Positions 50,771 through 59,872 of a stretch of DNA of 64,000 bases are shown here, piece after piece. Location of the stretch: NCBI GenBank assembly GCA_048887165.1, contig JBHLJZ010000002.1, positions 62,001-126,000 on the forward strand. The letters are read 5' to 3'. The position numbers and the translations under genes were made by a program. Position 1 is the stretch's first letter. Every line of letters starts with the position of its first letter. The notes under the pieces were generated by a model that was not told where the DNA came from, did not search any database, and saw nothing but the letters and a program-made list of their open reading frames with translations. Source of the DNA: SOKP01 sp048887165. Lineage in GTDB: Archaea; Asgardarchaeota; Lokiarchaeia; Sigyniarchaeales; SOKP01.

Positions 50771-51349
50771 ATGAAGTATCCTGAAGATTTAGAAATCCCT
50801 AATAATATTGTGCAGCAAATCCAAATTTCTCATAACTTTATAGAATCTTATATAACAATTGAAGAAAAAAATTGGAATTCAATCTCATATTATAATGAAG
50901 TTAAAGATATAATCATTGTATTAGCTTTAGATAAATATGACGATGCTTCAGACTATACAGTTATTTTAGATGAGTTTAAAACAGAATTGGAGTTGGACCT
51001 AAAGGAAGAAGAATTACAAAACCATCTTCAAAGGATTTATAAACTCTCACTGAATGTTTTTAGAACCAGAGACGAAGTAATTGCTAAACTAAGCAATGAT
51101 GTAGCTAAATTAAAGAACTTAGAATATGATTTAAAAAAAAAGTTTAATAAAATAGCTACATCAGACCATTTAAAAGTAAAAAGTAAAATTCAATTCCTAT
51201 TAGCAATTAATGATGAGTTGAAATATAAAGATTTGAAAAAGTCTATTAAAACTAGTAAAAAATGGTTAGATTCTGTTATTGAAACTCTACTCAAAAATAA
51301 GATGATTGGTTATAATAGCAACAACGACACATATTATTTAATTTTCTGA
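50771..51349 (+). CDS. Coiled-coil/winged-helix-like protein, unknown
   Basis: 192 residues. The first half is acidic and helical with a coiled stretch (IAKLSNDVAKLKNLEYDLKKKF, about 105-130). The last ~55 residues (FLLAINDELKYKDLKKSIKTSKKWLDSVIETLLKNKMIG) look like a winged-helix unit, ending in a strand (TYYLIF). It may be a transcription regulator or a subunit of a larger complex; I recognise no family. GGGGTAAT lies about eight bases before the ATG. Confidence 0.5.
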   Translation: MKYPEDLEIPNNIVQQIQISHNFIESYITIEEKNWNSISYYNEVKDIIIVLALDKYDDASDYTVILDEFKTELELDLKEEELQNHLQRIYKLSLNVFRTRDEVIAKLSNDVAKLKNLEYDLKKKFNKIATSDHLKVKSKIQFLLAINDELKYKDLKKSIKTSKKWLDSVIETLLKNKMIGYNSNNDTYYLIF

Positions 51350-51455
51350 ATATTGCAAATTCCTTTTTTTTAAATAATCATCTTCTTAAGAACGCTTTTA
51401 TTTTTTAACTTAAAAAAACCTTTTAATTATTAATAAGATAAATTTTGAAGAAATT

Positions 51456-52589
51456 ATGAATATAACAGAAGAAGAACAAAAAGAAGTGCTTAAAGTATTA
51501 AAATCCCAAATGCTTACATTACTACACGGTCAATATGTAAAAAAATTTGAAGAAGATTTCGCGAAATATATTGGTGTTAAACATGCAATTGGAGTAAATA
51601 CTGGTACTGCTGCTCTTCATATAGCCATTGCTACCTTAAATATTGGCCCTGGAGATGAGGTTATTGTACCTCCGTTTACTTTTATAGCTACAGCTAGTTC
51701 TATCTTGCATAATAATGCAATACCAATATTTGCTGACATTGATGATAAATCTTATACATTAGATCCTGATTCTGTGAAGAAAAAAATAACTGATAAAACG
51801 AAAGCAATTATTCCTGTTCATTTAGCAGGAATTTGTGCTGATATGGGTGGATTAATAGATATCGCAAATGACAATGGAATTTATATTATTGAAGATGCTT
51901 GTCAATCTATTGGTGCGAAATATAACGGAAAAAAAGTTGGTTCCATTGGAGATATCGGTTGTTTCAGTTTTTATCCCTCAAAAAACATAACTACTGGTGA
52001 AGGTGGTATGATTACTACCAATAGCGATGAGTTAGCTGAACAGTGTAGATTAATAAGACATCATGGTGAGCCCTCATGGTATGTTTACAATCGTTTAGGA
52101 TATAATTATCGAATGACTGAAATTCAAGGAGCTATTGGGAAAGTCCAGTTAAAGAAAATTGATAAGTACATAGAAATTCGAAATAAAAATGCAGAATATT
52201 TAACGGAAGCAGTAAAAAAGCTTCAAGGAATTGATCCTCCAAACGTGCCTTCTTATTGTGAACCCGCTTTTAATTATTGGATTGGACGTATTCATCCTGA
52301 GATCTTAGGTCTCAATAAAACTCAATTCATAGAAGAATTTCCTAAAAGTAAAGTTCTTTACCCTAAACCATTATATAAAACCAAAATATTTCAAGAAAAA
52401 ATCGCTTACCCTAAAGGTTGTCCTTGGACTTGCCCTTTTTATGGAAAAACTATTGATTATACACAAAACGATCTTCCCGTTGTAGAAAAAGTTACAAGTG
52501 AGATCTTCGCATTAGATATTCATCCAAAATTGACAAAAAATGATTTAGAAGAAGATCTTGCTATTATGCAAAAATTAACTAAGAAATAA
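51456..52589 (+). CDS. DegT/DnrJ/EryC1 sugar aminotransferase
   Basis: 377-residue PLP enzyme acting on nucleotide sugars. VNTGTAALHIAI binds cofactor phosphate, EDACQSIGA holds the aspartate, and the Schiff-base lysine is Lys176 in FYPSKNITTGEGGM. RMTEIQGAIG is the family loop. It lacks a few N-terminal residues usually seen, but starts cleanly at the ATG. The product is an amino sugar, probably for glycan or surface polymer synthesis. Acylphosphatase follows 25 bases later, with no obvious link. Confidence 0.9.
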   Translation: MNITEEEQKEVLKVLKSQMLTLLHGQYVKKFEEDFAKYIGVKHAIGVNTGTAALHIAIATLNIGPGDEVIVPPFTFIATASSILHNNAIPIFADIDDKSYTLDPDSVKKKITDKTKAIIPVHLAGICADMGGLIDIANDNGIYIIEDACQSIGAKYNGKKVGSIGDIGCFSFYPSKNITTGEGGMITTNSDELAEQCRLIRHHGEPSWYVYNRLGYNYRMTEIQGAIGKVQLKKIDKYIEIRNKNAEYLTEAVKKLQGIDPPNVPSYCEPAFNYWIGRIHPEILGLNKTQFIEEFPKSKVLYPKPLYKTKIFQEKIAYPKGCPWTCPFYGKTIDYTQNDLPVVEKVTSEIFALDIHPKLTKNDLEEDLAIMQKLTKK

Positions 52590-52614
52590 ATTATTAAAAA
52601 AATTAATCTTTTTG

Positions 52615-52887
52615 ATGAAGAAAATTACAATAAGGGTATATGGGCTTGTGCAAGGAGTTTTTTATCGTTATACTACCCGAAAAGTTGCAAGAAACTTAGG
52701 ATTAACTGGAATTGTTAAAAATATGCCAGATGGTAGTGTATATATAGAAGCAGAAGGACCTGAGGGCAAACTAAAAGAGTTATTAGATTTCTCAAGAAAA
52801 GGTCCAAAATATGCTCAAGTAGAAAGGGTTGAATTTGAATTTATGGAATTTCAAGACAGATTTAAAGGTTTTGAATACGATTTTTAA
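52615..52887 (+). CDS. acyP: Acylphosphatase
   Basis: 90 residues, standard length. GLVQGVFYRYTTR carries the phosphate-binding loop and catalytic Arg18; Asn36 in IVKNMPDG positions the water. It cleaves acyl phosphates such as acetyl phosphate. ATG 52615 is used, directly after a TTG. Confidence 0.9.
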   Translation: MKKITIRVYGLVQGVFYRYTTRKVARNLGLTGIVKNMPDGSVYIEAEGPEGKLKELLDFSRKGPKYAQVERVEFEFMEFQDRFKGFEYDF

Positions 52888-52954
52888 AATTATCCTGTCA
52901 TATATTACCTGGATATTATTATGGAACATAAATAATTTTTGGATTTAATTATTT

Positions 52955-53308
52955 ATGTCGATATTATTGAAGAGAAACAAGTTTCTTGAACTTTTTAAAT
53001 TAATAAATCATAATAATTTCAGATTTCAAAGTCCTTTAATTTTAAGGATTTATGGGCTATTAAATGAATTGAATTTAAGGAATGAAAATAGGTATATTTT
53101 GTGTAATTTCATTGATCAATATAGTGATTTATTTAAATTACAGAAAGATATTTATCTATCTAATCAGGACTGCTCTCTTGATCAACTATTTCTTTATGCC
53201 TTTAATAAAGCAAGATCACATAATGTATTAAATGCTCTTTATAACGAATATAAACATTCAATTATTGCCATATATAACAAAGTAGATACTAGAGCCTATT
53301 CTCCTTAA
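52955..53308 (+). CDS. Small helical protein, unknown
   Basis: 117 residues, mainly helix, with a basic N-terminus and no motif I recognise. It lies upstream of a small GTPase gene (140 bases) on the same strand. Possibly lineage-specific. Confidence 0.45.
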   Translation: MSILLKRNKFLELFKLINHNNFRFQSPLILRIYGLLNELNLRNENRYILCNFIDQYSDLFKLQKDIYLSNQDCSLDQLFLYAFNKARSHNVLNALYNEYKHSIIAIYNKVDTRAYSP

Positions 53309-53447
53309 TTGAGCAATAAAAGATTCTTTATGATTACGTCATATAACAGAAAATGAAATTAAAAAGAGAAGAAAATAGTTAATAAGGATAAATATTATTA
53401 TGAAAGTATCAAATTTAATAGTAAATTTTTAATCTATATGATACGCT

Positions 53448-53975
53448 ATGAATGATTCAAATTATATTATTAAAATATGCTTGCTTGGTGAAGCTAATGT
53501 TGGAAAAACTTCTCTTGTTTATAGATTTATTGAGAATAGATTTAGAGAAAATTACAAAAGTACTCTTGGTGTGAACCTATTAAAAAAAGATATGACTCTC
53601 GAGAAATATGGTACGGTTTCAGCCCAAATCTGGGATTTAGGGGGGCAGGAATCGTTTAAGACTCTTAGAAAACTTTATCTAGAAGGTGCTAATGGAGCCC
53701 TTTTAGTTTATGATTGTACAAAGAAAAAGACTTTTGAAAAAATTGAGAATTGGATGCAAGATTTCAAAGAGGCTAGGGGAAATGAACCATTAATTTTAAT
53801 AGGAAATAAAATTGATTTAGATGATAAAATTAAGATTTCTGAAGATGAGGGTTCGAGATATGCAGCTAAAAATGACATGAAATTCATTTCTACATCAGCT
53901 AAAACAGGTTCAAATGTAGAAGATGCCTTTATTGAATTAATAGAAAGAATATTAGATAAAAATTTGAATCAATAA
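53448..53975 (+). CDS. Rab/Ras-like small GTPase
   Basis: 175 residues with LGEANVGKTSL (G1), STLGVNLL (G2), WDLGGQESFK (G3), GNKIDL (G4) and STSAKTGSN (G5). It is single-domain, without prenylation cysteines. The GANGALLVYD stretch and length fit the Rab-like Asgard group. ATG start. It is followed, about 190 bases on, by the TBP gene and preceded by an unknown helical gene. Confidence 0.92.
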   Translation: MNDSNYIIKICLLGEANVGKTSLVYRFIENRFRENYKSTLGVNLLKKDMTLEKYGTVSAQIWDLGGQESFKTLRKLYLEGANGALLVYDCTKKKTFEKIENWMQDFKEARGNEPLILIGNKIDLDDKIKISEDEGSRYAAKNDMKFISTSAKTGSNVEDAFIELIERILDKNLNQ

Positions 53976-54038
53976 ATTATCAATCATTTTCATTTTAATA
54001 ATATTTTATATATAAATTTGTTCTAGTGCAAATAAATT

Positions 54039-54070
54039 CATTTATAAATGCTTTATAAATGATCATTTAT
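54039..54070. promoter_or_regulatory. Four ATAAATG half-sites upstream of TBP
   Basis: Within 32 bases there are four copies of ATAAATG or its complement CATTTAT: 54039-54045 and 54044-54050 (12-bp palindrome CATTTATAAATG), 54055-54061 and 54064-54070 (16-bp palindrome ATAAATGATCATTTAT). TTTATAAATG also repeats directly with an 11-base step, one helical turn. It is about 100 bases upstream of the TBP ATG and looks like an operator or a TATA-like array. Confidence 0.4.
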
Positions 54071-54167
54071 TTAAGTATTGTATATTAAGATATTAAAAAA
54101 ATATTAATTTTTAAAAAATTATCATTTTAATTTAATTTAAATCACTTTTATCAACTTATGATGGAAA

Positions 54168-54830
54168 ATGGCAGAAGATGATTTTGAATTTGATGATGAG
54201 GAAGAAATAGAAGAAGAGGAAGAAGAACTTGAATATGAGGAAGGCTTAGACTATAAAATAGAGAACGTTGTAGCCACAGTAACAGTTGAGATTACAGAAA
54301 AAATAGATCTTAACCAAATCGCTCGTAAACATGCTGAAGTTGAGTATAATCCAGAAAGATTTCCCGGGTTAGTTATGAGGATTGAAAAACCTCGAGCAAC
54401 TATTTTAATATTCTCTACAGGAAAAATGGTTGTAACAGGTTTACGTAAAGCTGCAGAAGCTGAGAGAGTGGTGGATAAAGTAGTAAAAAATATACGAAAA
54501 GCAGGCATTAAGTTATCTAATCCAGAAATAACTATTCAAAACATTGTAGCGAGCGGAGATCTTCATACCAATATTGATTTAAATATGGCAGCAATTGTTA
54601 TGGAATATGCAATGTATGAACCTGAAGTCTTTCCTGGATTGATTTATCGAATGCAGGATCCTAAAACTGTTTTCTTGATTTTTTCAACTGGAAGAATCGT
54701 TTGTACCGGAGCAAAACAGAAAGAAATAGTTAGAGATGCAGTAAAAAAATTAAATCAACAAGTTCGAGAACTAGGTGTCGCTAAGAAAGAACTAAGCGAT
54801 AGTGATTATCAAGATATAACTTTTATTTAA
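54168..54830 (+). CDS. tbp: TATA-box binding protein with acidic N-terminal tail
   Basis: 220 residues. The saddle of two repeats is clear: FPGLVMRIEKPRATILIF with STGKMVVTG and FPGLIYRMQDPKTVFLIF with STGRIVCTG, including the phenylalanines that intercalate into TATA DNA. Core is about 29-208. Residues 3-26 are nearly all Asp and Glu, a tail archaeal TBPs usually lack at this end. The four-half-site element upstream may be used for autoregulation. ATG start. Confidence 0.95.
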   Translation: MAEDDFEFDDEEEIEEEEEELEYEEGLDYKIENVVATVTVEITEKIDLNQIARKHAEVEYNPERFPGLVMRIEKPRATILIFSTGKMVVTGLRKAAEAERVVDKVVKNIRKAGIKLSNPEITIQNIVASGDLHTNIDLNMAAIVMEYAMYEPEVFPGLIYRMQDPKTVFLIFSTGRIVCTGAKQKEIVRDAVKKLNQQVRELGVAKKELSDSDYQDITFI

Positions 54831-54989
54831 TTTGTATTCCAATATTTTTTCTATTTATTTTAAATGAAATCAGAATCAGATAAATAGGAGAAAATTTTTC
54901 CTAAAAGGATAAACTTAACATATTGAAGATAATTAGCCCTTAAATTTGATTTTAAACTTTAAAAATCTTGATGGAAAAGCTATTTTAGA

Positions 54990-55469
54990 TTAATCTTTTT
55001 GAAAGACTATCATAAATTCGCAATAGTTATCTCCTTTTTGTAAACAACAAGTTATTTCCTGAGCAAAGCAGTGAATGTTACTCATTCTCTCGACTATACC
55101 GGCTAAAAGGCCTGCTTCGAAAGAGCAAAAACTTCCCTTAGAACTAATTCCTTTATTAATCAAGTCTTTGATTGAAGAATGCTCTCTTAATCTTAATTGA
55201 ACTATTTCATCTGTACTATCAGTAATTTCAACATTCCCTATATTATACTCCTTGATAATTTTTTGTAATTCTTCTGGTATATTTTTTACATCATCAATTT
55301 GGGTAACTTTCAAAGTTGTCCCTAACTCATGGCCTAAATAATAAAATATTGCTTCTAATTGATGTCCTAATGCTAATAAAGCTCCTACTTTCATATCCCC
55401 AATATCTTTTCCTTCTTTCAAATGTTTTTTCATTTGTGCTAAAATTTTTGTTAGTAATTGCCTATCCAT
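54990..55469 (-). CDS. V4R (4-vinyl reductase/TRAPP-Bet3-like) protein
   Basis: 159-residue single V4R domain. An N-terminal helix (ILAQMKKHLKEG) leads into the core: GALLALGHQLEAIFYYLGHELG helix, strands VKVTQ and VEITD, REHSS loop, then GSFCSFEAGLLAGIVERM and the strand-cysteine end FAQEITCCLQKGDNYCEF. The C-x-F-E-G and C-C...C pattern is typical of V4R, a fold shared with Bet3-type TRAPP subunits. Last gene of a run GTPase, thioredoxin-like, V4R on the minus strand. ATG with AGGAT upstream. Confidence 0.75.
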   Translation of the reverse strand: MDRQLLTKILAQMKKHLKEGKDIGDMKVGALLALGHQLEAIFYYLGHELGTTLKVTQIDDVKNIPEELQKIIKEYNIGNVEITDSTDEIVQLRLREHSSIKDLINKGISSKGSFCSFEAGLLAGIVERMSNIHCFAQEITCCLQKGDNYCEFMIVFQKD

Positions 55470-55530
55470 TTTAAATATCCTCTTTTTTTCCTTTTTTTTA
55501 ATTTTTCTAATTTAATTTTAAATTATAATA

Positions 55531-55824
55531 TTATATTTTAACTGAAGAAATAAATCCATACAATATTGCATCGATTATATCTTCTTCTTGTATGTTTAAA
55601 CTCAGTTTTTTGTCAGCCACTATTATAGTGGGTAATGATGTGATTTGATATTTCTTTGTTAATTGATAACTCTTTTCAACATCTATTTTTTCTATTAACA
55701 ATTTTTTTCCAAACATAGAAATATTTATCCTTTTCAACATTTCTTCAATAGGTTTACATGGTGCGCAATGGTTTGATGAAAAGAATAGTATTTTTGGATA
55801 ATCTTCAATGAAATCTTCGGACAT
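55531..55824 (-). CDS. Thioredoxin-like protein
   Basis: 97 residues with the redox motif CAPC (FFSSNHCAPCKPIEEML) near residue 22 and the cis-proline ITSLPTIIV. The fold is short but complete, with a C-terminal helix. It may reduce disulfides, perhaps of the cysteine-rich V4R neighbour. Lies between a GTPase gene (41 bases upstream) and the V4R gene (61 bases downstream). Confidence 0.75.
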   Translation of the reverse strand: MSEDFIEDYPKILFFSSNHCAPCKPIEEMLKRINISMFGKKLLIEKIDVEKSYQLTKKYQITSLPTIIVADKKLSLNIQEEDIIDAILYGFISSVKI

Positions 55825-55865
55825 ATAAACCCTTATGGATCAAAATATGTAGATTTGAATATTTT

Positions 55866-56414
55866 TTATTGATCTTTAAATTTATAATATAATTCTTTGA
55901 TGATCGCTTGAAAAGCTTCAAATACTCCTGAGCCTGTTTTAGCACTAGTTCTATAATATCCTAGAAAACTCCTTTTATTCACTATTTTTTCAACTTTGCT
56001 CTTATCTAACTCACTTACTTTCACGAGGTCTATTTTATTCCCAAACAAAACAATTGGAATATCTCCACAATATTTTTTGATATCTTCATGCCAATCATTA
56101 ATATGATTAAAGCTTATCTCCTCTTCTTTCGGGGCATGAGAAAATACTATGATAGCTGCTTTACTTCCCTTATAAAACGTAGGTCTCATAAAAGAAAATT
56201 CCTGTTGTCCAGCTATATCCCAGAAAAATAATTTACAATTATCCCCTTCGAATTTTTCATCATACTTTGAAAATTGAGCTCCTAACGTTTTGATATATTG
56301 TTTTTGAAATGATCCCTGGGTATATTTCTTTATTAAAGATGTTTTCCCTACCCCTCCATCTCCAATCACCGTGATTTTGAAAATGAAATCTCTTTTTTCA
56401 TCACTATCCTTCAT
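55866..56414 (-). CDS. Rab/Ras-like small GTPase
   Basis: 182 residues: IGDGGVGKTSL (G1), KTLGAQF (G2), WDIAGQQEFS (G3), GNKIDL (G4) and RTSAKTGSG (G5). Catalytic Gln is in AGQQ. No C-terminal cysteine for prenylation. First gene of a three-gene run with the thioredoxin-like and V4R genes. ATG start with GTGAAGTGAAA purine-rich stretch before it. Confidence 0.92.
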   Translation of the reverse strand: MKDSDEKRDFIFKITVIGDGGVGKTSLIKKYTQGSFQKQYIKTLGAQFSKYDEKFEGDNCKLFFWDIAGQQEFSFMRPTFYKGSKAAIIVFSHAPKEEEISFNHINDWHEDIKKYCGDIPIVLFGNKIDLVKVSELDKSKVEKIVNKRSFLGYYRTSAKTGSGVFEAFQAIIKELYYKFKDQ

Positions 56415-56591
56415 TATTTCACTTCACTGATCTTTGCGATTAGTTTTATTTATATTTGCTTTTATGATTCAAAATATAAATTATTATTATTCTTTTTTAT
56501 TTATATTGATTTTCATAATGCTTTAAATCTTTATAGTTTATTAAAAATAGAATAATTCAAATAGAAAATTAAAAGGAATGAAGTAATTCTA

Positions 56592-57068
56592 ATGGAAATT
56601 TTAGAAAGAATAAAAAAAATATTAGAAGTGTTTTCTGTTAAAAATATTTCTATAGCATTTGCTGAATCTTGCACCGGAGGTTACATTTGTCATATGTTTA
56701 CAAACATACCCGGGTCTTCAAAAGTTTTTGAAAGAGGGGTTATTTGTTATAGCAATCAAGCAAAAATAGATATATTAAATGTGGATAAAAATACTATTGA
56801 GCAATACGGAGCAGTTTCAGAAACAGTAGCAAAACAATTAGCATTTAATATAAGAGTTCTTTCTAATGTTGATATTGGAATCGGTATAACTGGTATCGCT
56901 GGACCTACAGGAGGTACTCCAGAAAAACCTGTTGGATTAGTATTTATTGGATTCTCCACGGAGCAAAATACAAAAGTAGATAAACATCAGTTTAATGTGG
57001 ACCGTTTGACTTTTAAAAGATATGTATTAGAAAAAATTATTAGCTTTCTTGAAGAAGTCAATATTTAA
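56592..57068 (+). CDS. pncC: CinA C-terminal domain protein (NMN amidohydrolase)
   Basis: 158 residues, standard length for the stand-alone domain. IAFAESCTGGYICHMF (about 21-36) has the catalytic serine/threonine region, VFERGVICYSNQAK follows, and GITGIAGPTGG with PVGLVFIGF completes the fold. It deamidates nicotinamide mononucleotide in NAD salvage. ATG start. Confidence 0.9.
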   Translation: MEILERIKKILEVFSVKNISIAFAESCTGGYICHMFTNIPGSSKVFERGVICYSNQAKIDILNVDKNTIEQYGAVSETVAKQLAFNIRVLSNVDIGIGITGIAGPTGGTPEKPVGLVFIGFSTEQNTKVDKHQFNVDRLTFKRYVLEKIISFLEEVNI

Positions 57069-57095
57069 AATATCAATTTAAAACATCAATCTGGA

Positions 57096-58280
57096 TTAAT
57101 TTTCCTTCAATTTACCATTTTCCATTATTTTCTTTTTAGAACCATCAATATATTCGATAATTATATCTACTTCTGGATTTGTAACAAAATCCCAATGCAT
57201 TTGAGATATTGATGTACCTCCGAAATGATTATTAGATCCAAAGGCAACATGTACACTTCCATTAATTTTTTCATCTGTAAGAATATAACCGATTGCTTTA
57301 GTGATTACCGGATTACAACCTATACCAAGTTCAGCAACATTATAAGTCCTTAATTCTGGTACTCCTTTTAACTTATCAATTTTTTCGCTATTTTTAAAAG
57401 CATCAGTCAAGATATCCAAATTGACTTCAGCTGAGACCTTATCAATTAATAATTTACCTTCTTTAAAGATAAGTTCTACATTCTTCAATATTTTGTGGCT
57501 ATAACGTTCCTTTGTTAACGGACAAAAAATTTTTCCTTCTCCTTGTTTTTCATGTGGAGGGAAAAATACTTCTCCAGCAGGTAAATTTCCCCCTAATTCT
57601 CCCAATTTAATCTGTTCTTCAGAAATGATTCCATCATCAAGAATTTTATTTCTCTGTTCTACTAAAACCCAAAAATCTGTACCATAATCATCTGTTATGT
57701 AAATTTTCTTTGCATTTTCAAATTGATTTCCTAATTTCCTTGTAATCGCATTTAATTTCTCAGAAGGAATGCTTATTCCGTCCACAATAAATTTTTCGTA
57801 TAATTCGTAATCGATATTAAAGAAATCTGCTGCTTTTTTAGAAGGCCAGGCAGCGTAGCACCACTTCTTTCCTGGGGCATATTCCTTTTTCATTCCATAT
57901 AAAATCTCTCTTCGATATGCATCTGATTTTTGATAAGCCTCTAATTTTTCTTTTGGAGCTCTATTACGAATAGAAGGATCTTCAAGTTCTTCAACAACTA
58001 TGTAGGTATCAATATTTTCAATCATTTTTAGATAATGTAATTGAGGTTTTTCTATCGTTTCAGCTGTTATTTTATCATCTTGAAACATAGTTTCTTCATA
58101 GTAATCACTTCTAGAAAAAAGATGTGGTATCCCTCCTTTTCTGAGTACACTTAAACATATCTCTTCTAATAATTCATGACAATAAAGACCACCTTTTACA
58201 AGAACAAATTCTCCTTTTTTAAGATTGACACTTTTGGCAATGTTTTCAGCGCATAATTTAATTTTTTCTTTAGTAATCAT
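57096..58280 (-). CDS. M29 family aminopeptidase
   Basis: 394 residues of the thermophilic aminopeptidase T family. Metal-site motifs are GNLPAGEVFFPP (Glu), VAELGIGCNP (Glu), KAIGYILTDEKINGSVHVAFGSNNHFGG (Glu, His, His) and MHWDFV. It releases N-terminal residues from peptides. ATG start. Convergent with the CinA-like gene. Confidence 0.9.
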   Translation of the reverse strand: MITKEKIKLCAENIAKSVNLKKGEFVLVKGGLYCHELLEEICLSVLRKGGIPHLFSRSDYYEETMFQDDKITAETIEKPQLHYLKMIENIDTYIVVEELEDPSIRNRAPKEKLEAYQKSDAYRREILYGMKKEYAPGKKWCYAAWPSKKAADFFNIDYELYEKFIVDGISIPSEKLNAITRKLGNQFENAKKIYITDDYGTDFWVLVEQRNKILDDGIISEEQIKLGELGGNLPAGEVFFPPHEKQGEGKIFCPLTKERYSHKILKNVELIFKEGKLLIDKVSAEVNLDILTDAFKNSEKIDKLKGVPELRTYNVAELGIGCNPVITKAIGYILTDEKINGSVHVAFGSNNHFGGTSISQMHWDFVTNPEVDIIIEYIDGSKKKIMENGKLKEN

Positions 58281-58428
58281 AGCAATAAAAAATATTGAAT
58301 AAGTAATATTTCTTATTAAATTATATATAATCTAGAAAAGAAATCAAAGATTTTATTATAAGAAAAGTTTTAATCATTTATAGGAAAATTTTTTCAAAAA
58401 TTCAAATTAATATTATTATTTCTTGATA

Positions 58429-58893
58429 ATGGTTATTCGAGAAGCAGGCTTATTATTTAGAGGATTTACTTTAGTAAAGAAGAGTTATCATAAGACAACT
58501 TTAGGAAAAATTGATTCAGATCTAAGAAGTGGATTATTGACAGCACTTATAAATTTTGCTGAAACAGCTTTTTCTGATAACTTTATTGAGTATTTTGAAG
58601 GAAAAAAGTACACAATTGTCTTTCTAAAAGATGAAATTCTAGCTGAGGATAGCGTTGAACCTGAACTCTTAATAACATATGCTATTTTGGATAAGGAGAA
58701 GAAAATTGATAAATATATAAGTAAAATTCTACAACCTTTATTAAAAAAGGTTGCTTCTGAGTTTAAATACTCAAATACTGGAAAGAATCTATCGGAAATT
58801 ACTCAATTTAAAGTATTTAAGAAAAATCTTGACTCTATTTTTGGTTCAGATACTAAAAAAATTGATCAAAAGTTAGAAGGATTATTTTATTAA
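58429..58893 (+). CDS. Longin-like protein
   Basis: 154 residues with a typical longin order: strand (GLLFRGFTLVKKSYH), helix (DLRSGLLTALINFAETAF), strands (FIEYFEGKKYTIVFLKDEI, LLITYAILDKE), long helix (KYISKILQPLLKKVASEF) and a helical tail. One of three such genes in the window. ATG 58429 is preferred to TTG 58423. It faces the hypusine operon end to end. Confidence 0.55.
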   Translation: MVIREAGLLFRGFTLVKKSYHKTTLGKIDSDLRSGLLTALINFAETAFSDNFIEYFEGKKYTIVFLKDEILAEDSVEPELLITYAILDKEKKIDKYISKILQPLLKKVASEFKYSNTGKNLSEITQFKVFKKNLDSIFGSDTKKIDQKLEGLFY

Positions 58894-58915
58894 ATGAGAT
58901 ACTGCCTATCAATAT

Positions 58916-59872
58916 CTACTTTAATTTTAAACTCTTTAAATACCAAAATATTAAAGGGAGCGCAATTGTTGCATCTGATATAATAGTAGAAAATTTAGCA
59001 TTTTTTCCTATTTTCCCCCAAGAAATAGCTTCATTCAGTGTAGCTCCACTTAGACCACCTGGTTCAGGACGATCCATCGTTATTTGTATAGCATAAGACG
59101 CTGAAGTTGGACAGAATTGCAATGATTGAAAAATAAAATTTTTTGGGACCCCACCTCCTACAATACATACTCCGGCTTTTTTAGCATCCCATGCTAAATT
59201 AACCATACTAAGCATATCTTTAAAATGATTGAGATTAATTTTTTGATGATGGAATCCAATCTGCATTGCTAATCCCGAATCTGTAAAGGCAGGACAAAAA
59301 ATGGGCACATTTTTATCTGAGCAAACCTTTAAAATCGAATTCGAGTTGCTTGGTAATTTTTCGCCAAGAAATTTTAGAAATTCGCTTACAGACATATTAT
59401 AATCAGATATTTTTAGCGTAGAAACAAAATTTTCTATTCCTTCATAAACATTATTAGGTAAGAATACATCGTATATCCTATTTAGATCTTCACTATGTAA
59501 GCTAGCATCATTAAGTTCATTTAAATTAATATCTCCCTGCATATGACTATATCCTAAAGTCTCTGCAATATCGTGAGTCAAATTAGCTCCTGTGGTAACC
59601 AAGACGTCTATAAAACCTTCATCAATAAAATCATGTATAACTCTTTGCATACCTGCAGGAACTAAAGCACCTGCCAAACCAAAGAATTTAACACATTCCT
59701 TATCAATAATCATTTCTTTATAGATTTCGCAAGCCATAGCTAAACGTTTAGCATTAAATCCTGTATCAGATAAAGATTTAATTAAATCTATTATATTTTG
59801 TTTTTCGGTTATCTTAAATTGATTAACTTCTTTCAAAATATCTTTTAAATTATCTTCTGGCAATAAAATCAC
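58916..59872 (-). CDS. dys: Deoxyhypusine synthase
   Basis: 318 residues. It transfers the aminobutyl group of spermidine (or a related amine) to a lysine of aIF5A. NAD-binding segments are VTTGANLTHD and GGGVPKNF; the active-site lysine is Lys287 in EAISWGKIG, with HD and DSG segments (PAFTDSGLAMQ) as in the family. The GTG start follows directly after the agmatinase stop, so translation is coupled; a TTG four codons later is an alternative. aIF5A itself is not in the window. Confidence 0.93.
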   Translation of the reverse strand: MILLPEDNLKDILKEVNQFKITEKQNIIDLIKSLSDTGFNAKRLAMACEIYKEMIIDKECVKFFGLAGALVPAGMQRVIHDFIDEGFIDVLVTTGANLTHDIAETLGYSHMQGDINLNELNDASLHSEDLNRIYDVFLPNNVYEGIENFVSTLKISDYNMSVSEFLKFLGEKLPSNSNSILKVCSDKNVPIFCPAFTDSGLAMQIGFHHQKINLNHFKDMLSMVNLAWDAKKAGVCIVGGGVPKNFIFQSLQFCPTSASYAIQITMDRPEPGGLSGATLNEAISWGKIGKNAKFSTIISDATIALPLIFWYLKSLKLK

